A stretch of DNA of 64,000 nt from JBOZRQ01 sp050789255 (GTDB lineage: Bacteria; Bacillota; Sulfobacillia; Symbiobacteriales; Symbiobacteriaceae). The stretch spans positions 62,001 to 126,000 of the forward strand of contig JBOZRQ010000030.1 in the NCBI GenBank assembly GCA_050789255.1, written 5' to 3'. Made by a program: the position numbers and the translations under genes. The notes below the pieces were generated by a model. The model was not told the origin of the DNA. It searched no databases and saw nothing but the letters and a program-made list of their open reading frames with translations. Numbering within the stretch: position 1 is the first letter of the stretch; every line of letters starts with the position of its first letter. Below are positions 15,943 to 27,997 of this stretch, piece by piece.

Positions 15943-18740
15943 TACGCGGCGTCATCTGGATGATCCTGAGCCGGCTCTGGCACAACCGGCGCCTGGCCGC
16001 CACCACCGTGCTGGGCTTCGTGCTGGCGGTGGCGATCGTCTGCAGCATCCCGATCTTTGCGGACGGCGCCCTGCAGCGCATCCTTGGCACCGAACTCGGG
16101 AAGACGGAGCAGCCGGGAACACAGCCGGCGGCGCTCACCTTCTCCTACTTCGGCAAGGACGGCGCCACCTCGGGTCCGCCCAGGGCTGCCTATGAGGGCC
16201 TCCACAAGTACATGACCGGCCCGGCGCTTCGGGAGCTGCCATTCACCCCGAACCCCTTCATCCATATCGCCTCGCTGGATGCATCCCTGGCGGCGCCCGC
16301 CGACCCCACCCGGATGGACCCCGGCAAGCCCTTGTGGCTCAAGGGCGCGGGCATCTCCGATCTGCCCGGCCGCTCCCGGGTGATCGACGGGCGGATGTTC
16401 AAGCCCGGCAAACAGGACGCCGATGCCATCGAGGTGGTCATCACCGACGCGGCCACCATGGAGCATGAACTGACCGTGGGCGCCGAGCTCCTGGTCCCCG
16501 TCGCCCGTGGCAACCAGTTTGCCAAGACCGTGAAGGTGCGCATTGTCGGCGTGATCGCCGACCCCAAGCCCGGCGACGACCTCTACCTGCTGGGCGGGCA
16601 GTTCGACTCCTCCCTGCTGATGGATATGGAGACCTTCTGGTCGCAGGTGCTGACGGTGGAGGGAGCGATCCCCTACCAGTTCACCTATTACCTGGGTCTC
16701 AACGCTTCCGATATCAGCCTGGCCAACCTGGAGACCTATCTGAGCGGTATGTATAACGTCGAGGCACGGGCCGCCCAACTGCTGCCCGGGACCTCCCTGT
16801 TCGCATCGCCCCGGGCGCAGCTGAACCAGTTCGCCCACAAGGCACAGGTGCTCCGTCAGATGCTCCTGATCCTGAGCGTTCCGCTCCTGGCGCTGGTCGG
16901 GTACTACCTGATCGTCACCGCCAGCCTCACCGTCGACCGCCAGCGGCAGGAGATCGCCGTGCTGCGGAGCCGGGGCGCCGGCATGGGGCAGATCCTGGGC
17001 GTCTACACCGTGGAAGGGCTGATCTACGCCGGCATCGCCATGCTCTCCGGCCCCTTCCTGGGGTTGCTGATCGCAAAGGCGATGGGTGCAGCGGCGGGCT
17101 TCGTCCAGTTCGTGGATCGCAAGCCGCTCCCGGCGACCATCACGCCCCGGGCGCTCGAGTACGGGGCGGCAGCGGCGCTCCTCGCCCTGCTGGCCACCCT
17201 GATCCCCGCTGCCATGGCCGCCCGCGAGTCGATCGTCACCTTCAAGCAGCAGCAGGCCCGCGCCGGGCGCCGGCCCTTCTACCACCGGTTCTTCCTGGAT
17301 ATTCTGCTGGTGTTGCTCAGCCTCTACGGCTGGTACACCCTGAACGGGAAGCTGGCGGCCCTGGCGAAGGCGCCGCCGCCCAAGTCCCCGGCCGAACCCG
17401 CCGAGATGCTCGTCGACCCGCTGCACTTCCTGCTCCCGGCGCTGCTGATCGCAGGGCTTGGGCTGGTGCTTCTGCGCCTCCTGCCCCTGATTGCAGCCGG
17501 GCTGGAGCGGCTGACCCGCCGCCGGGCCGGGGCGCCCCTCCACCTGGCGCTCACCCAGGTGGCCCGCTCGCCGAACGGGACGGCCCCGGTCATCCTCCTG
17601 CTGACCCTTACCGTCGGCCTGGGCCTCTACAGCGCCGCTGCGGCCCGTACGCTGGAGGCGGGCTATGCCGACCGGATCCACTTCCAGCAGGGCGCCGAGG
17701 TGGTGCTCACTGAGGTCTGGGAGTCCGACGAGCAGAGCAACACCTTCTACGAGCCCCCTTGGTCCTTCCACACGCAGATGCCCGGCGTAGCCTCGGCCGC
17801 CCGGGTTCGCGTCTCCGAGAAGGTCAGCGTGGCCGCAGGCGGCAAGAACGCCGGCACCGGCACCCTGATGGCCATCGTGCCGCCGGAGTTCGGCAACACG
17901 GCCTGGTTCCGGCGGGACCTCTCGCCCTATCACATCAACGAGTACCTGAACCTGCTGGCCAGCGACGAAGAGGCGGTGCTGATCACCCCGGCCTTCATGG
18001 CCAAGTACCGGCTCCAGTCCGGCGACCGGATCACCCTCAGCGCCGACGGCCGCGACGTCAGCCTGGTGGTCTACGGGGCGGTGCCCTACTGGCCCGGGGT
18101 GAACACCAGGGCGGCAGACGTCTTCGTGGCCAACCTGGAGTACATCCAGGAGCACTTGGGCCTGCGGCCCTACCAGACCTGGCTCCGCATGGAGGAGGGG
18201 GCGTCCACCGGACCGGTGGTCCAGCGGGTCGCCGCCGAGAAGATCCCGCTCCTGCAAATCGAGGATGCCCGGGCCACCACGGCGAACGCCCGCCGGGACC
18301 CCCAGCGCACCGGGCTCTACGGAGCGCTGACCATCAGCTTCATCGTCTCGGCTGCGCTGACCGTGCTCGGATTTTTGCTCTACGCCCTGCTCTCCCTGCG
18401 CAGCCGGCTCCTCCAGCTGGGTGTGCTCCGGGCTATGGGGCTCTCCGTCTCCCAGTTGCTGGGCGCCTTAGGACTCGAGCAGGTCTACACCGTCGGCGTC
18501 GGCATGCTCTCGGGCACCGGCTTCGGCCTCCTGGCCGCCCGGCTCTACCTCCCGGCCCTGCAAATGAGCAGCGACATGGCCGATCACCTGCTTCCCTTCC
18601 GCATCGTCACCGACCCAGTGGACCGCATCCGCCTCTACGCCATCCTGGGCGCCATGCTTTTGGCGGGCTTCGGTAGCCTGGCATTGGTGCTCCGGTCCTT
18701 GCAGATCCACCAAGCGGTGAAGTTGGGCGAGGATGCATAA
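15939..18740 (+). CDS. FtsX-like ABC transporter permease
   Basis: A 933-residue permease with the MacB/FtsX arrangement: an N-terminal membrane segment, a large extracytoplasmic domain, a cluster of three membrane segments (about 305-430), then a second extracytoplasmic region and final three segments (about 800-920). This is the two-fold repeat form of the FtsX family. It is coupled to the adaptor lipoprotein upstream. The ABC ATPase expected for MacB/LolCDE-like systems is absent on both sides, so it must be supplied from elsewhere. Function may be export of peptides, lipoproteins or drugs, or a mechanotransmission role. Confidence 0.86.
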   Translation: MIRGVIWMILSRLWHNRRLAATTVLGFVLAVAIVCSIPIFADGALQRILGTELGKTEQPGTQPAALTFSYFGKDGATSGPPRAAYEGLHKYMTGPALRELPFTPNPFIHIASLDASLAAPADPTRMDPGKPLWLKGAGISDLPGRSRVIDGRMFKPGKQDADAIEVVITDAATMEHELTVGAELLVPVARGNQFAKTVKVRIVGVIADPKPGDDLYLLGGQFDSSLLMDMETFWSQVLTVEGAIPYQFTYYLGLNASDISLANLETYLSGMYNVEARAAQLLPGTSLFASPRAQLNQFAHKAQVLRQMLLILSVPLLALVGYYLIVTASLTVDRQRQEIAVLRSRGAGMGQILGVYTVEGLIYAGIAMLSGPFLGLLIAKAMGAAAGFVQFVDRKPLPATITPRALEYGAAAALLALLATLIPAAMAARESIVTFKQQQARAGRRPFYHRFFLDILLVLLSLYGWYTLNGKLAALAKAPPPKSPAEPAEMLVDPLHFLLPALLIAGLGLVLLRLLPLIAAGLERLTRRRAGAPLHLALTQVARSPNGTAPVILLLTLTVGLGLYSAAAARTLEAGYADRIHFQQGAEVVLTEVWESDEQSNTFYEPPWSFHTQMPGVASAARVRVSEKVSVAAGGKNAGTGTLMAIVPPEFGNTAWFRRDLSPYHINEYLNLLASDEEAVLITPAFMAKYRLQSGDRITLSADGRDVSLVVYGAVPYWPGVNTRAADVFVANLEYIQEHLGLRPYQTWLRMEEGASTGPVVQRVAAEKIPLLQIEDARATTANARRDPQRTGLYGALTISFIVSAALTVLGFLLYALLSLRSRLLQLGVLRAMGLSVSQLLGALGLEQVYTVGVGMLSGTGFGLLAARLYLPALQMSSDMADHLLPFRIVTDPVDRIRLYAILGAMLLAGFGSLALVLRSLQIHQAVKLGEDA

Positions 18741-18905
18741 TATGGCCGCGGATTTGCGGATTGCGCAGATTTCCGGCATACACGCGGATGACCAGGTCAG
18801 AACGCCTGGTAAATATATATAAATTTATATATTACCAGGAAATGCCGTCTTGGTAATCCGCGATTGCGATTAAAATCTGCGTCATCCGCGCATCCGCGGC
18901 CATAT
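18740..18905. repeat. Palindromic intergenic repeat, copy 1
   Basis: A ~166-bp element with 33-bp imperfect terminal inverted repeats that begin (A)TATGGCCGCGGAT and end ATCCGCGGCCATAT. An A+T-rich core (ATATATAAATTTATATA) is flanked by CCAGGT/CCTGGT. It lies between the convergent ends of the permease gene and motB and shares ends and core style with the element at 37205-37368. It carries no ORF, so it resembles a MITE. Confidence 0.85.
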
Positions 18906-18947
18906 AAAAAAGCCCGACTCCCCCGTTAGGAAGGAGCCGGGCTTTTA
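18906..18947. terminator. Bidirectional intrinsic terminator between permease and motB
   Basis: Hairpin with outer arms AAAGCCCG and CGGGCTTTT, inner GACTCC/GGAGC. An A run on one side and a T run on the other let it work for both the forward permease gene and reverse motAB. Confidence 0.8.
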
Positions 18948-18949
18948 AC

Positions 18950-19744
18950 TTATCGCTTACTCGTCCCAAGCTCCTTACCCAGGTCGAGGATCTGCCGGTT
19001 GGTGAGCACCACCACGTCGACCCGGCGGTTCTTGGCCTTGCCGTCGGCGGTGGCGTTGGAGAAAGCGGGCCGGGTCTCGCCGTAGCCGACCACGATCATC
19101 CGCTCACCGCCCACCCCCTTGGCCTCGAGGTACTGGCGGACCGCGTTCGCCCGGGCCGTGGAGAGTTCCCAGTTCGAGGCGTACTGCGATGTGCGAATCG
19201 GATCGCTGTCCGTGAACCCCTCCACCGAAATATCGTTCGGCAGCGCTCTTAGCTTGTCGGCGATGGCGTCCAGTATGGGCACGAAGTCAGGCTTGATCTC
19301 CGCCTTGCCCGAGTCGAAGGCAGCGCTGCCGGCGAGGGAGAGGATCAGCCCACGCTCGGCCACCCGGACGGTGAAGCGCCCATCCCCCAGGAAGTCCGCA
19401 GCGAGGTCCTTGGCCAGCTGCTGACCGACCTTCTCCAGTACCTCGGCCACGGCGTCGGGGTCCCCCTGGGCCACGCGGGTCTCCAAATCCTTCGGCAACG
19501 GCACGCTCACCCCATCGCCAGTGCCCATGCCCGTAGGGACGATCAGGTTCCCGCCGCCAAAGGCCGCTGCGAGGCCCCTGGCGATGGCCGCATACTTGGC
19601 CTGGTCCACCTGGGAGAAGGAGTACAGTACGATGAAGAACACCATCAGGAGCGTGATCAGGTCGGCGTAGGTCAGGAGCCAGCGCTCGCTGCTGGCGCCC
19701 CCGCCATGGCCGCCTCCGCCGCCCGAGTGCTTCTTCTTGGACAT
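18950..19744 (-). CDS. motB: Flagellar motor stator protein MotB
   Basis: A 264-residue stator subunit. A Gly/His/Lys-rich cytoplasmic N terminus precedes one membrane segment with the ion-binding aspartate in TYADLITLLMVFF. The C-terminal OmpA-like peptidoglycan-binding domain ends with GYGETRP and NRRVDV. The TYADLI sequence cannot by itself separate proton from sodium motors. Its ATG shares one base with the motA stop (TGATG), so the two are translationally coupled. Confidence 0.95.
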   Translation of the reverse strand: MSKKKHSGGGGGHGGGASSERWLLTYADLITLLMVFFIVLYSFSQVDQAKYAAIARGLAAAFGGGNLIVPTGMGTGDGVSVPLPKDLETRVAQGDPDAVAEVLEKVGQQLAKDLAADFLGDGRFTVRVAERGLILSLAGSAAFDSGKAEIKPDFVPILDAIADKLRALPNDISVEGFTDSDPIRTSQYASNWELSTARANAVRQYLEAKGVGGERMIVVGYGETRPAFSNATADGKAKNRRVDVVVLTNRQILDLGKELGTSKR

Positions 19745-20514
19745 CAGACCTCATCCCCCTTGCGCCCAGTCGGCTCGAGGAAGGCCTCCAACCGGCCCCG
19801 CAGCGCACGGGGCGCCTCGCCGGTCTGCAGGCCCACAATGCCCGCAATGTACATCCGGCCCATGCGGTTCTCGTAGGCAGCGTTCTGCTTCACCTTCGAG
19901 GCCAGGGGCAGCCATACCAGGTTGGCAAAGGCGATACCGTAGAACGTTGCCAGGAAGGCCAAGGCAATGGCGCCTCCGAGTTCCTCGGCGCTGCCGCCCA
20001 GGCTGCCGAGCACGTTTACCAGGCCCATAACCGTACCGATAATGCCGATGGTGGGGGAGTAGCCGCCCGCCGCCTCCAGGATCTGCGCGCAGGTCAGGAT
20101 CCGCTCCTCATCCAGCTCCAGCTGCGTCTCCAGGTGGCTAACCACCACTTCCGGGTCCGTGCCGTCCACCACCAGGGAGAGCCCCTTGGAGAGCAGAGGG
20201 CTGGGAACCTTGGTCGCCTCGTCCTGCAGCGAGAGCAGGCCCTCGCGGCGGGCCTTCTCCGCCATCGAGACCAAGCGGTTTACCATGTCGCCGGCCAGTT
20301 CGGGTTTGCTGGTGAACGCCGAGACCAGCACGCTCCCCAGCTTGCTGACGTCCCGCCTTCGGAAACCCATCATGGTGGCGCCAATGGTTCCGCCCAGAAT
20401 CAGAATCAGGGCGGCCGGCTCAAACAGGTGGCCCAGGCTGCCACCTTCCATAAAAACGTTAATGACAATAGCAGCCATCGCGATCAGGAGTCCGCCGATA
20501 GTAGTAATATCCAT
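19744..20514 (-). CDS. motA: Flagellar motor stator protein MotA
   Basis: A 256-residue protein with four membrane segments in two pairs (about 2-45 and 145-200) and the cytoplasmic loop that contacts FliG. It partners MotB to form the ion-driven stator. The ATG at 20514 is used because GGGAGG lies upstream and the family starts MD(I/L); the longer form from 20559 adds atypical residues. Upstream lies a perfect palindrome around a TATAAT and a partial sigma-D-type promoter. Confidence 0.95.
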   Translation of the reverse strand: MDITTIGGLLIAMAAIVINVFMEGGSLGHLFEPAALILILGGTIGATMMGFRRRDVSKLGSVLVSAFTSKPELAGDMVNRLVSMAEKARREGLLSLQDEATKVPSPLLSKGLSLVVDGTDPEVVVSHLETQLELDEERILTCAQILEAAGGYSPTIGIIGTVMGLVNVLGSLGGSAEELGGAIALAFLATFYGIAFANLVWLPLASKVKQNAAYENRMGRMYIAGIVGLQTGEAPRALRGRLEAFLEPTGRKGDEV

Positions 20515-20541
20515 GGGCTTTCCATCCTCCCACGTTCTCGC

Positions 20542-20560
20542 GGTGTCTATTATAGACACC
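20542..20560 (-). promoter_or_regulatory. Palindrome centred on TATAAT upstream of motA
   Basis: GGTGTCTATTATAGACACC is a perfect 9+1+9 inverted repeat. Read on the minus strand it contains TATAAT (20549-20554) as a possible -10 box, but no -35 box lies 17 bases away. It may be a repressor site over a promoter. Confidence 0.45.
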
Positions 20561-20569
20561 CTCTTATTA

Positions 20570-20596
20570 ACATCGATGGGAACGGTCTATTCCTTA
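20570..20596 (-). promoter_or_regulatory. Possible sigma-D (flagellar) promoter of motAB
   Basis: On the minus strand TAAG, 15 bases, then ATCGATGT gives the spacing and central CGAT of the sigma-D consensus (TAAA-N15-GCCGATAA). The match is partial. Confidence 0.35.
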
Positions 20597-20619
20597 AGGA
20601 GAACCTGATCCAGGCCGCG

Positions 20620-20656
20620 AAAAAGGCCGGCGGAGCGAGAGCGCTCGACCGGCCTT
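20620..20656 (-). terminator. Intrinsic terminator after the first pyrophosphatase gene
   Basis: On the minus strand a GGCCGG..GAGCG/CGCTC..CCGGCC hairpin is followed by TTTTT. It ends the gene that stops at 20669. Confidence 0.8.
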
Positions 20657-20668
20657 CGAACGTTGGCC

Positions 20669-22681
<2,013 letters not shown>

Positions 22682-22839
22682 CCGGGATGATTCTCCTTTC
22701 AGGTTGACGGGTGACAGGCACACAGAAGGAATTTGCCAGTTCTGGATGGAATCCTCCCGGAATACGAAGAAATGTCCCGCACTTAACTCACTTCCTATAC
22801 TTTTGTTATGTGTTACTTATCTATTAGTGCCACTATTAT

Positions 22840-22876
22840 GGCGCAAAAGTACCACACGAAGACGTACTTTTGTGCC
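22840..22876. promoter_or_regulatory. Inverted repeat in the divergent pyrophosphatase intergenic region
   Basis: Thirteen-base arms GGCGCAAAAGTAC and GTACTTTTGTGCC, one mismatch, 11-base spacer. The 299-base region 22682-22980 also holds smaller hairpins (GCGG/CCGC, GCCC/GGGC, GGCGCC/GGCGCC) between 22903 and 22964, before the start of the second gene. It could be an operator or a structured leader; no known riboswitch was recognised. Confidence 0.55.
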
Positions 22877-22980
22877 AGAATGATTGCAGTCCCCCCATCA
22901 GCGGCTTCACCGCCCTCCCGGGCGTTTGTGATGCAAAGTCCAACCGAGGCGCCGTGGCGCCGAGAAAGGAAGGAAGCTGA

Positions 22981-25041
<2,061 letters not shown>

Positions 25042-25058
25042 GGTTGCTGGGCAAAGGA

Positions 25059-25092
25059 AAGCGGCCTCCCCTGTACAACGGGGAGGCCGCTT
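25059..25092. terminator. Hairpin terminator between convergent pyrophosphatase and kimA-like genes
   Basis: Arms AAGCGGCCTCCCC and GGGGAGGCCGCTT form a perfect 13-bp stem with an 8-base loop. T tracts are short on both sides. Confidence 0.75.
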
Positions 25093-25104
25093 CATGTTCC
25101 TTAG

Positions 25105-26994
25105 TTACTCGCTCAAGTGGTAGGGGACGTTTACCACGACCGTGTGCGGGCGGAACTTGAGGGCCGTCCGGAGCACCAGGGCCGACTGATTGTGCAGCAG
25201 GTGATGCCACCACTGCCTCGGCACAAACTCCGGCACCAGCACGGTCACCAGGTCGTCATGCTCCCTGCGCTCCACCTGGTCGACGTAGTTCAGGAGCGGG
25301 CGGGTAACGGAGCGGAAGGGGGAGGCAAGCACCTTCAGCGGGATCCCCGGGTTCCAGGCGTCCCACTTGGCCTTTACCTTCTCCGCCGTCTCCTCATCGA
25401 TCGACACATGCACGGCGCGTACATCGTCAGAGATCGACATCGCGTAGGCGATCGTTTCTGCCACCATCCGGTTGACACCGGCCACCGGTACGATTACGGT
25501 GTGCTTGGGTTTGCGCAGCGGTGCCGGCACTTCCAGACGGAGCGACCGGGCTACGGCATCGTAGTGCCGGCGGACGGCCAGGAAACCCATCATGATGATG
25601 GGGACCAGCAGGACGATGATCCAGGCGCCATGGGTGAACTTGGTGGCGCCGATTACGAGGGTGACGACGCCCGTGAGAATGGCGCCAATCCCGTTGACCA
25701 GGGCGTGCGACAGCCAGTGCTTATCGTGGGCACGCTCCCGCAGCCAGTGGACCACCATGCCGGACTGCGACAAGGTGAACGAGAGGAAGACGCCGACCGC
25801 ATAGAGCGGAATCAGGGCGTGGGTGTCGCCGCCGTAGTAGACGATGAGCAGCGAGGCCAGCACGCCAAGGATGACGATGCCGTTCGAGAAGACCAGCCGG
25901 TCACCGCGGTTGGCCAGCTGCCGGGGCAAGAAGCCGTCCCGTGCGATCAGCGAGGCCAGGCGGGGGAAGTCAGCGTAGGAGGTATTGGCAGCCAAGAGCA
26001 GGATCAGGGCTGTGGAGGCCTGGACCAGGTAGTAGATCCAGCCGTGGCCGAAGATCACCCGGGCCAGCTGCGACATGACGGTCTCGCCGCCGTGCGCGGG
26101 ATGAATGTGGACCACGTTGGCCAGGAAGCTGATGCCAATGAACATGGTCAGCAGCAGGCCGACCATCCAGGCCAGGGTCTTGGCAGCATTCCGGGAGGCG
26201 GGCTCCTTGAAGGCCTGCACACCGTTGCTAATGGCCTCCACGCCGGTCAGGGCCGTACAGCCGGAAGCAAAGGCCCGGAGGACCAGCCAGAGTCCCAGCG
26301 TTTCGGTTGTAGAATGCGCCACCTCGGCCGACGGGGCGGGAGGCAGGCCTGTCGTAAAGTAACGGATCAGGCCGGTGGCGATCATGATCAGCACGGTAAA
26401 CACGAAGACGTAGGTCGGAACAGCGAAGATGGTGCCGGACTCGCGGACGCCCCGCAGATTCGCAAGCGTGACCAGGATGATCGCCGCCAGGCAGAGCTCC
26501 ACCCGGTAGTCTTGCAGGCCAGGGAAGGCGGACGTGATCGCTGCGACGCCCGAGGCGATCGAAACGGCCACGGTCAAAATATAGTCAATCAACAGAGACG
26601 CACCGGCCACCAGGCCGGCGTGGACGCTCAGGTTCTCCTTCGCGACGATGTAGGAGCCGCCGCCAGAAGGATACGCAAAGATCGTCTGCCGATAGGAGAA
26701 TCCAACGATTACGAGCAGGATGCCGATGCCGATGGCGATCGGCAGCGAGACCTTCAGTGCCATAGAGCCGGCCAGAATCAGGACGAGCAGGATTTCCTCG
26801 GTCGCGTAGGCCACCGACGACAGGGCGTCGGAGGAGAAGACGGCCAGGGCCTTGGGATTGGTCAGCCGCTCGTGGGCCAGCTGCGCCGTGCGCAGAGGGG
26901 ACCCAATCAGCAACCGTTTCAGTGCCGCGAACATTTGGATGAACAGACCTCCCTGGAAGGAATCCGGTCGCCGGGTCTCGGTAGCCATGGTCAT
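25105..26994 (-). CDS. kimA: KimA-like potassium importer (APC superfamily)
   Basis: A 629-residue APC-fold transporter: about 12 membrane helices (about 55-480) followed by a cytoplasmic alpha/beta domain (about 490-629). SSDALSSVAYATEE and YPSGGGSY are typical of the KimA (YdaO) group, which imports K+ and in Bacillus is controlled by c-di-AMP at both RNA and protein level. A c-di-AMP riboswitch with terminator lies directly upstream, which strongly supports this identity. ATG at 26994 has GGAG eight bases before it; the ATG two codons later is an alternative. Confidence 0.92.
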   Translation of the reverse strand: MTMATETRRPDSFQGGLFIQMFAALKRLLIGSPLRTAQLAHERLTNPKALAVFSSDALSSVAYATEEILLVLILAGSMALKVSLPIAIGIGILLVIVGFSYRQTIFAYPSGGGSYIVAKENLSVHAGLVAGASLLIDYILTVAVSIASGVAAITSAFPGLQDYRVELCLAAIILVTLANLRGVRESGTIFAVPTYVFVFTVLIMIATGLIRYFTTGLPPAPSAEVAHSTTETLGLWLVLRAFASGCTALTGVEAISNGVQAFKEPASRNAAKTLAWMVGLLLTMFIGISFLANVVHIHPAHGGETVMSQLARVIFGHGWIYYLVQASTALILLLAANTSYADFPRLASLIARDGFLPRQLANRGDRLVFSNGIVILGVLASLLIVYYGGDTHALIPLYAVGVFLSFTLSQSGMVVHWLRERAHDKHWLSHALVNGIGAILTGVVTLVIGATKFTHGAWIIVLLVPIIMMGFLAVRRHYDAVARSLRLEVPAPLRKPKHTVIVPVAGVNRMVAETIAYAMSISDDVRAVHVSIDEETAEKVKAKWDAWNPGIPLKVLASPFRSVTRPLLNYVDQVERREHDDLVTVLVPEFVPRQWWHHLLHNQSALVLRTALKFRPHTVVVNVPYHLSE

Positions 26995-27030
26995 TAGTCA
27001 TCTCCGTCATAGTGTTGTACGACCAACCAC

Positions 27031-27066
27031 AAAAAACACAAAACGACCCCACAGGTCGTGGGGTCG
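27031..27066 (-). terminator. Riboswitch-controlled terminator in the kimA leader
   Basis: On the minus strand CGACCCCAC / GTGGGGTCG form the stem, followed by a T-rich tract (TTTTGTGTTTTTT). A competing hairpin CTTCGGTTAA / TTAACCCGAAG (27067-27094) overlaps the 3' side of the aptamer. This is the expected on/off platform. Confidence 0.88.
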
Positions 27067-27085
27067 CTTCGGGTTAAGCCAAAAT

Positions 27086-27222
27086 TAACCGAAGACAGGC
27101 TCCATGGCCTCTCAGTCGCCTACGAGGTTAGCTGTCGGGTTAGAGCCTGAAAGTGCTCCGCCCGGCGATGCCGGGCTTCACCCCAAGGGTTTGGGTCCCC
27201 CGTTCCTTACGGATTCGGCGAT
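27086..27222 (-). ncRNA. c-di-AMP riboswitch (ydaO-yuaA type)
   Basis: Read on the minus strand the leader holds the conserved parts in order: GCCGAATCCG, GGGGGACCCAAA, TTGGGGTGAA, then CCGACAGCTAACCTCGTAGGC and a GAGAGGC close. The P1 helix can form between GCCGAA (27214-27219) and TTCGGT (27088-27093). Ydao-type aptamers bind two c-di-AMP molecules and turn off K+ and osmolyte transport genes. The kimA-like gene and a terminator directly downstream agree with that. Confidence 0.93.
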
Positions 27223-27251
27223 TACCACGTTTTGCAGTTGGTACGAGTAGG

Positions 27252-27280
27252 AGCATACTCCTTGCGGCGATTCCTGTAAA
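27252..27280 (-). promoter_or_regulatory. Sigma-A promoter of the riboswitch-kimA transcript
   Basis: TTTACA (27275-27280 on the minus strand), 17 bases, TATGCT (27252-27257). The start would fall about 25 bases before the aptamer. Confidence 0.7.
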
Positions 27281-27322
27281 GCCCGGACTCTGGTGATCTG
27301 TGCCTGCTTTTTGCGATGGCGA

Positions 27323-27859
27323 CTAATGGCGGCAAACTCTCACTGGCTTGCAAGCGAAACGACAGCTTTGCCCACGTTTGCTCTGCCAATCGCAGTGGGT
27401 GTCGCAAGGACTGAAGTCGTCGCTCTCATCGCATCGGTGACATCCGCCGCTATGGTGACAGCCACCGCAGTCACAGGGGCAGGGAGGGCAGGGGCAGACC
27501 GGGTGGTGGTGACGGAACATGAAGTGGATGGAGACCGTTCCATTGCACAGGACTCGGCCGTGGTGCACCACGCACTTGCAGACCGCCGACTTCACCTTGC
27601 ACTCCAGCAGATCCAGGCAGCCATCGAACCACACGGTCTCCCTCAGGACGATCTCCCGGTCGAAGCTGCAGCGGAGCCCGCCGCTGCGGATGGAGATCCT
27701 CAGCACCAGCCGCACCTTGAAGGTGAGCATCTCATCCCAGCGGTCGACGACGTGGCATTCGGCGAACAGGACCCGGCAATGCACGTCGCCCTCTTTGAGG
27801 CAGTCCTTGGGGACGTGGAAGTCCGTATCGAAGTTGAGGGTGGTCAGAAACTCGGACAT
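27323..27859 (-). CDS. Unknown protein with cysteine/histidine-rich tail
   Basis: 178 residues. The first ~120 are beta-rich (FKVRLVLRISIRSGG, HGRVLCNGTVSIHF) and already contain several cysteines. The last ~55 are very rich in Cys and His (HHHPVCPCPPCPCDCGGCHH and on to the end). No signal peptide. Such tails can bind metals or be cross-linked, as in some spore coat or exosporium proteins; in a spore-former lineage that is a reasonable guess, not shown. ATG at 27859 has GGAGGTG upstream. An inverted repeat ACATAAG/CTTATGT (27907-27929) lies in its leader. Confidence 0.65.
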   Translation of the reverse strand: MSEFLTTLNFDTDFHVPKDCLKEGDVHCRVLFAECHVVDRWDEMLTFKVRLVLRISIRSGGLRCSFDREIVLRETVWFDGCLDLLECKVKSAVCKCVVHHGRVLCNGTVSIHFMFRHHHPVCPCPPCPCDCGGCHHSGGCHRCDESDDFSPCDTHCDWQSKRGQSCRFACKPVRVCRH

Positions 27860-27945
27860 GACTTTAACACCTCCGTTCCGCCACAGAAGGTGTTGCCCGC
27901 GGCACGACATAAGGCGCCGCAGCTTATGTTATGTCTCTTTGGGAC

Positions 27946-27985
27946 AAAAATAGCCACGGATTACACACAGCCGTGCAATCCGTGG
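27946..27985 (-). terminator. Intrinsic terminator of prfC
   Basis: Minus-strand arms CCACGGATT (27977-27985) and AATCCGTGG (27954-27962) followed by CTATTTTT. Ends the prfC transcript. Confidence 0.8.
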
Positions 27986-27997
27986 CGATCCAATGTT

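Noticed and set aside
15804..18257. Very long minus-strand ORF opposite the FtsX permease gene
   Set aside because: It is a high-GC shadow frame: repeat-free Arg/Gly/His-rich sequence without family character, while the forward frame is a clear permease.
22900..22964. Possible c-di-GMP (GEMM) or fluoride riboswitch before the second pyrophosphatase
   Set aside because: GATGCAAAG resembles part of GEMM, but the tetraloop-receptor and other conserved parts are absent; fluoride-switch elements are not seen.
27900..27945. Sporulation sigma-K promoter before the cysteine-rich gene
   Set aside because: CATAACATA fits the -10 form, but no -35 AC element lies at the right distance.
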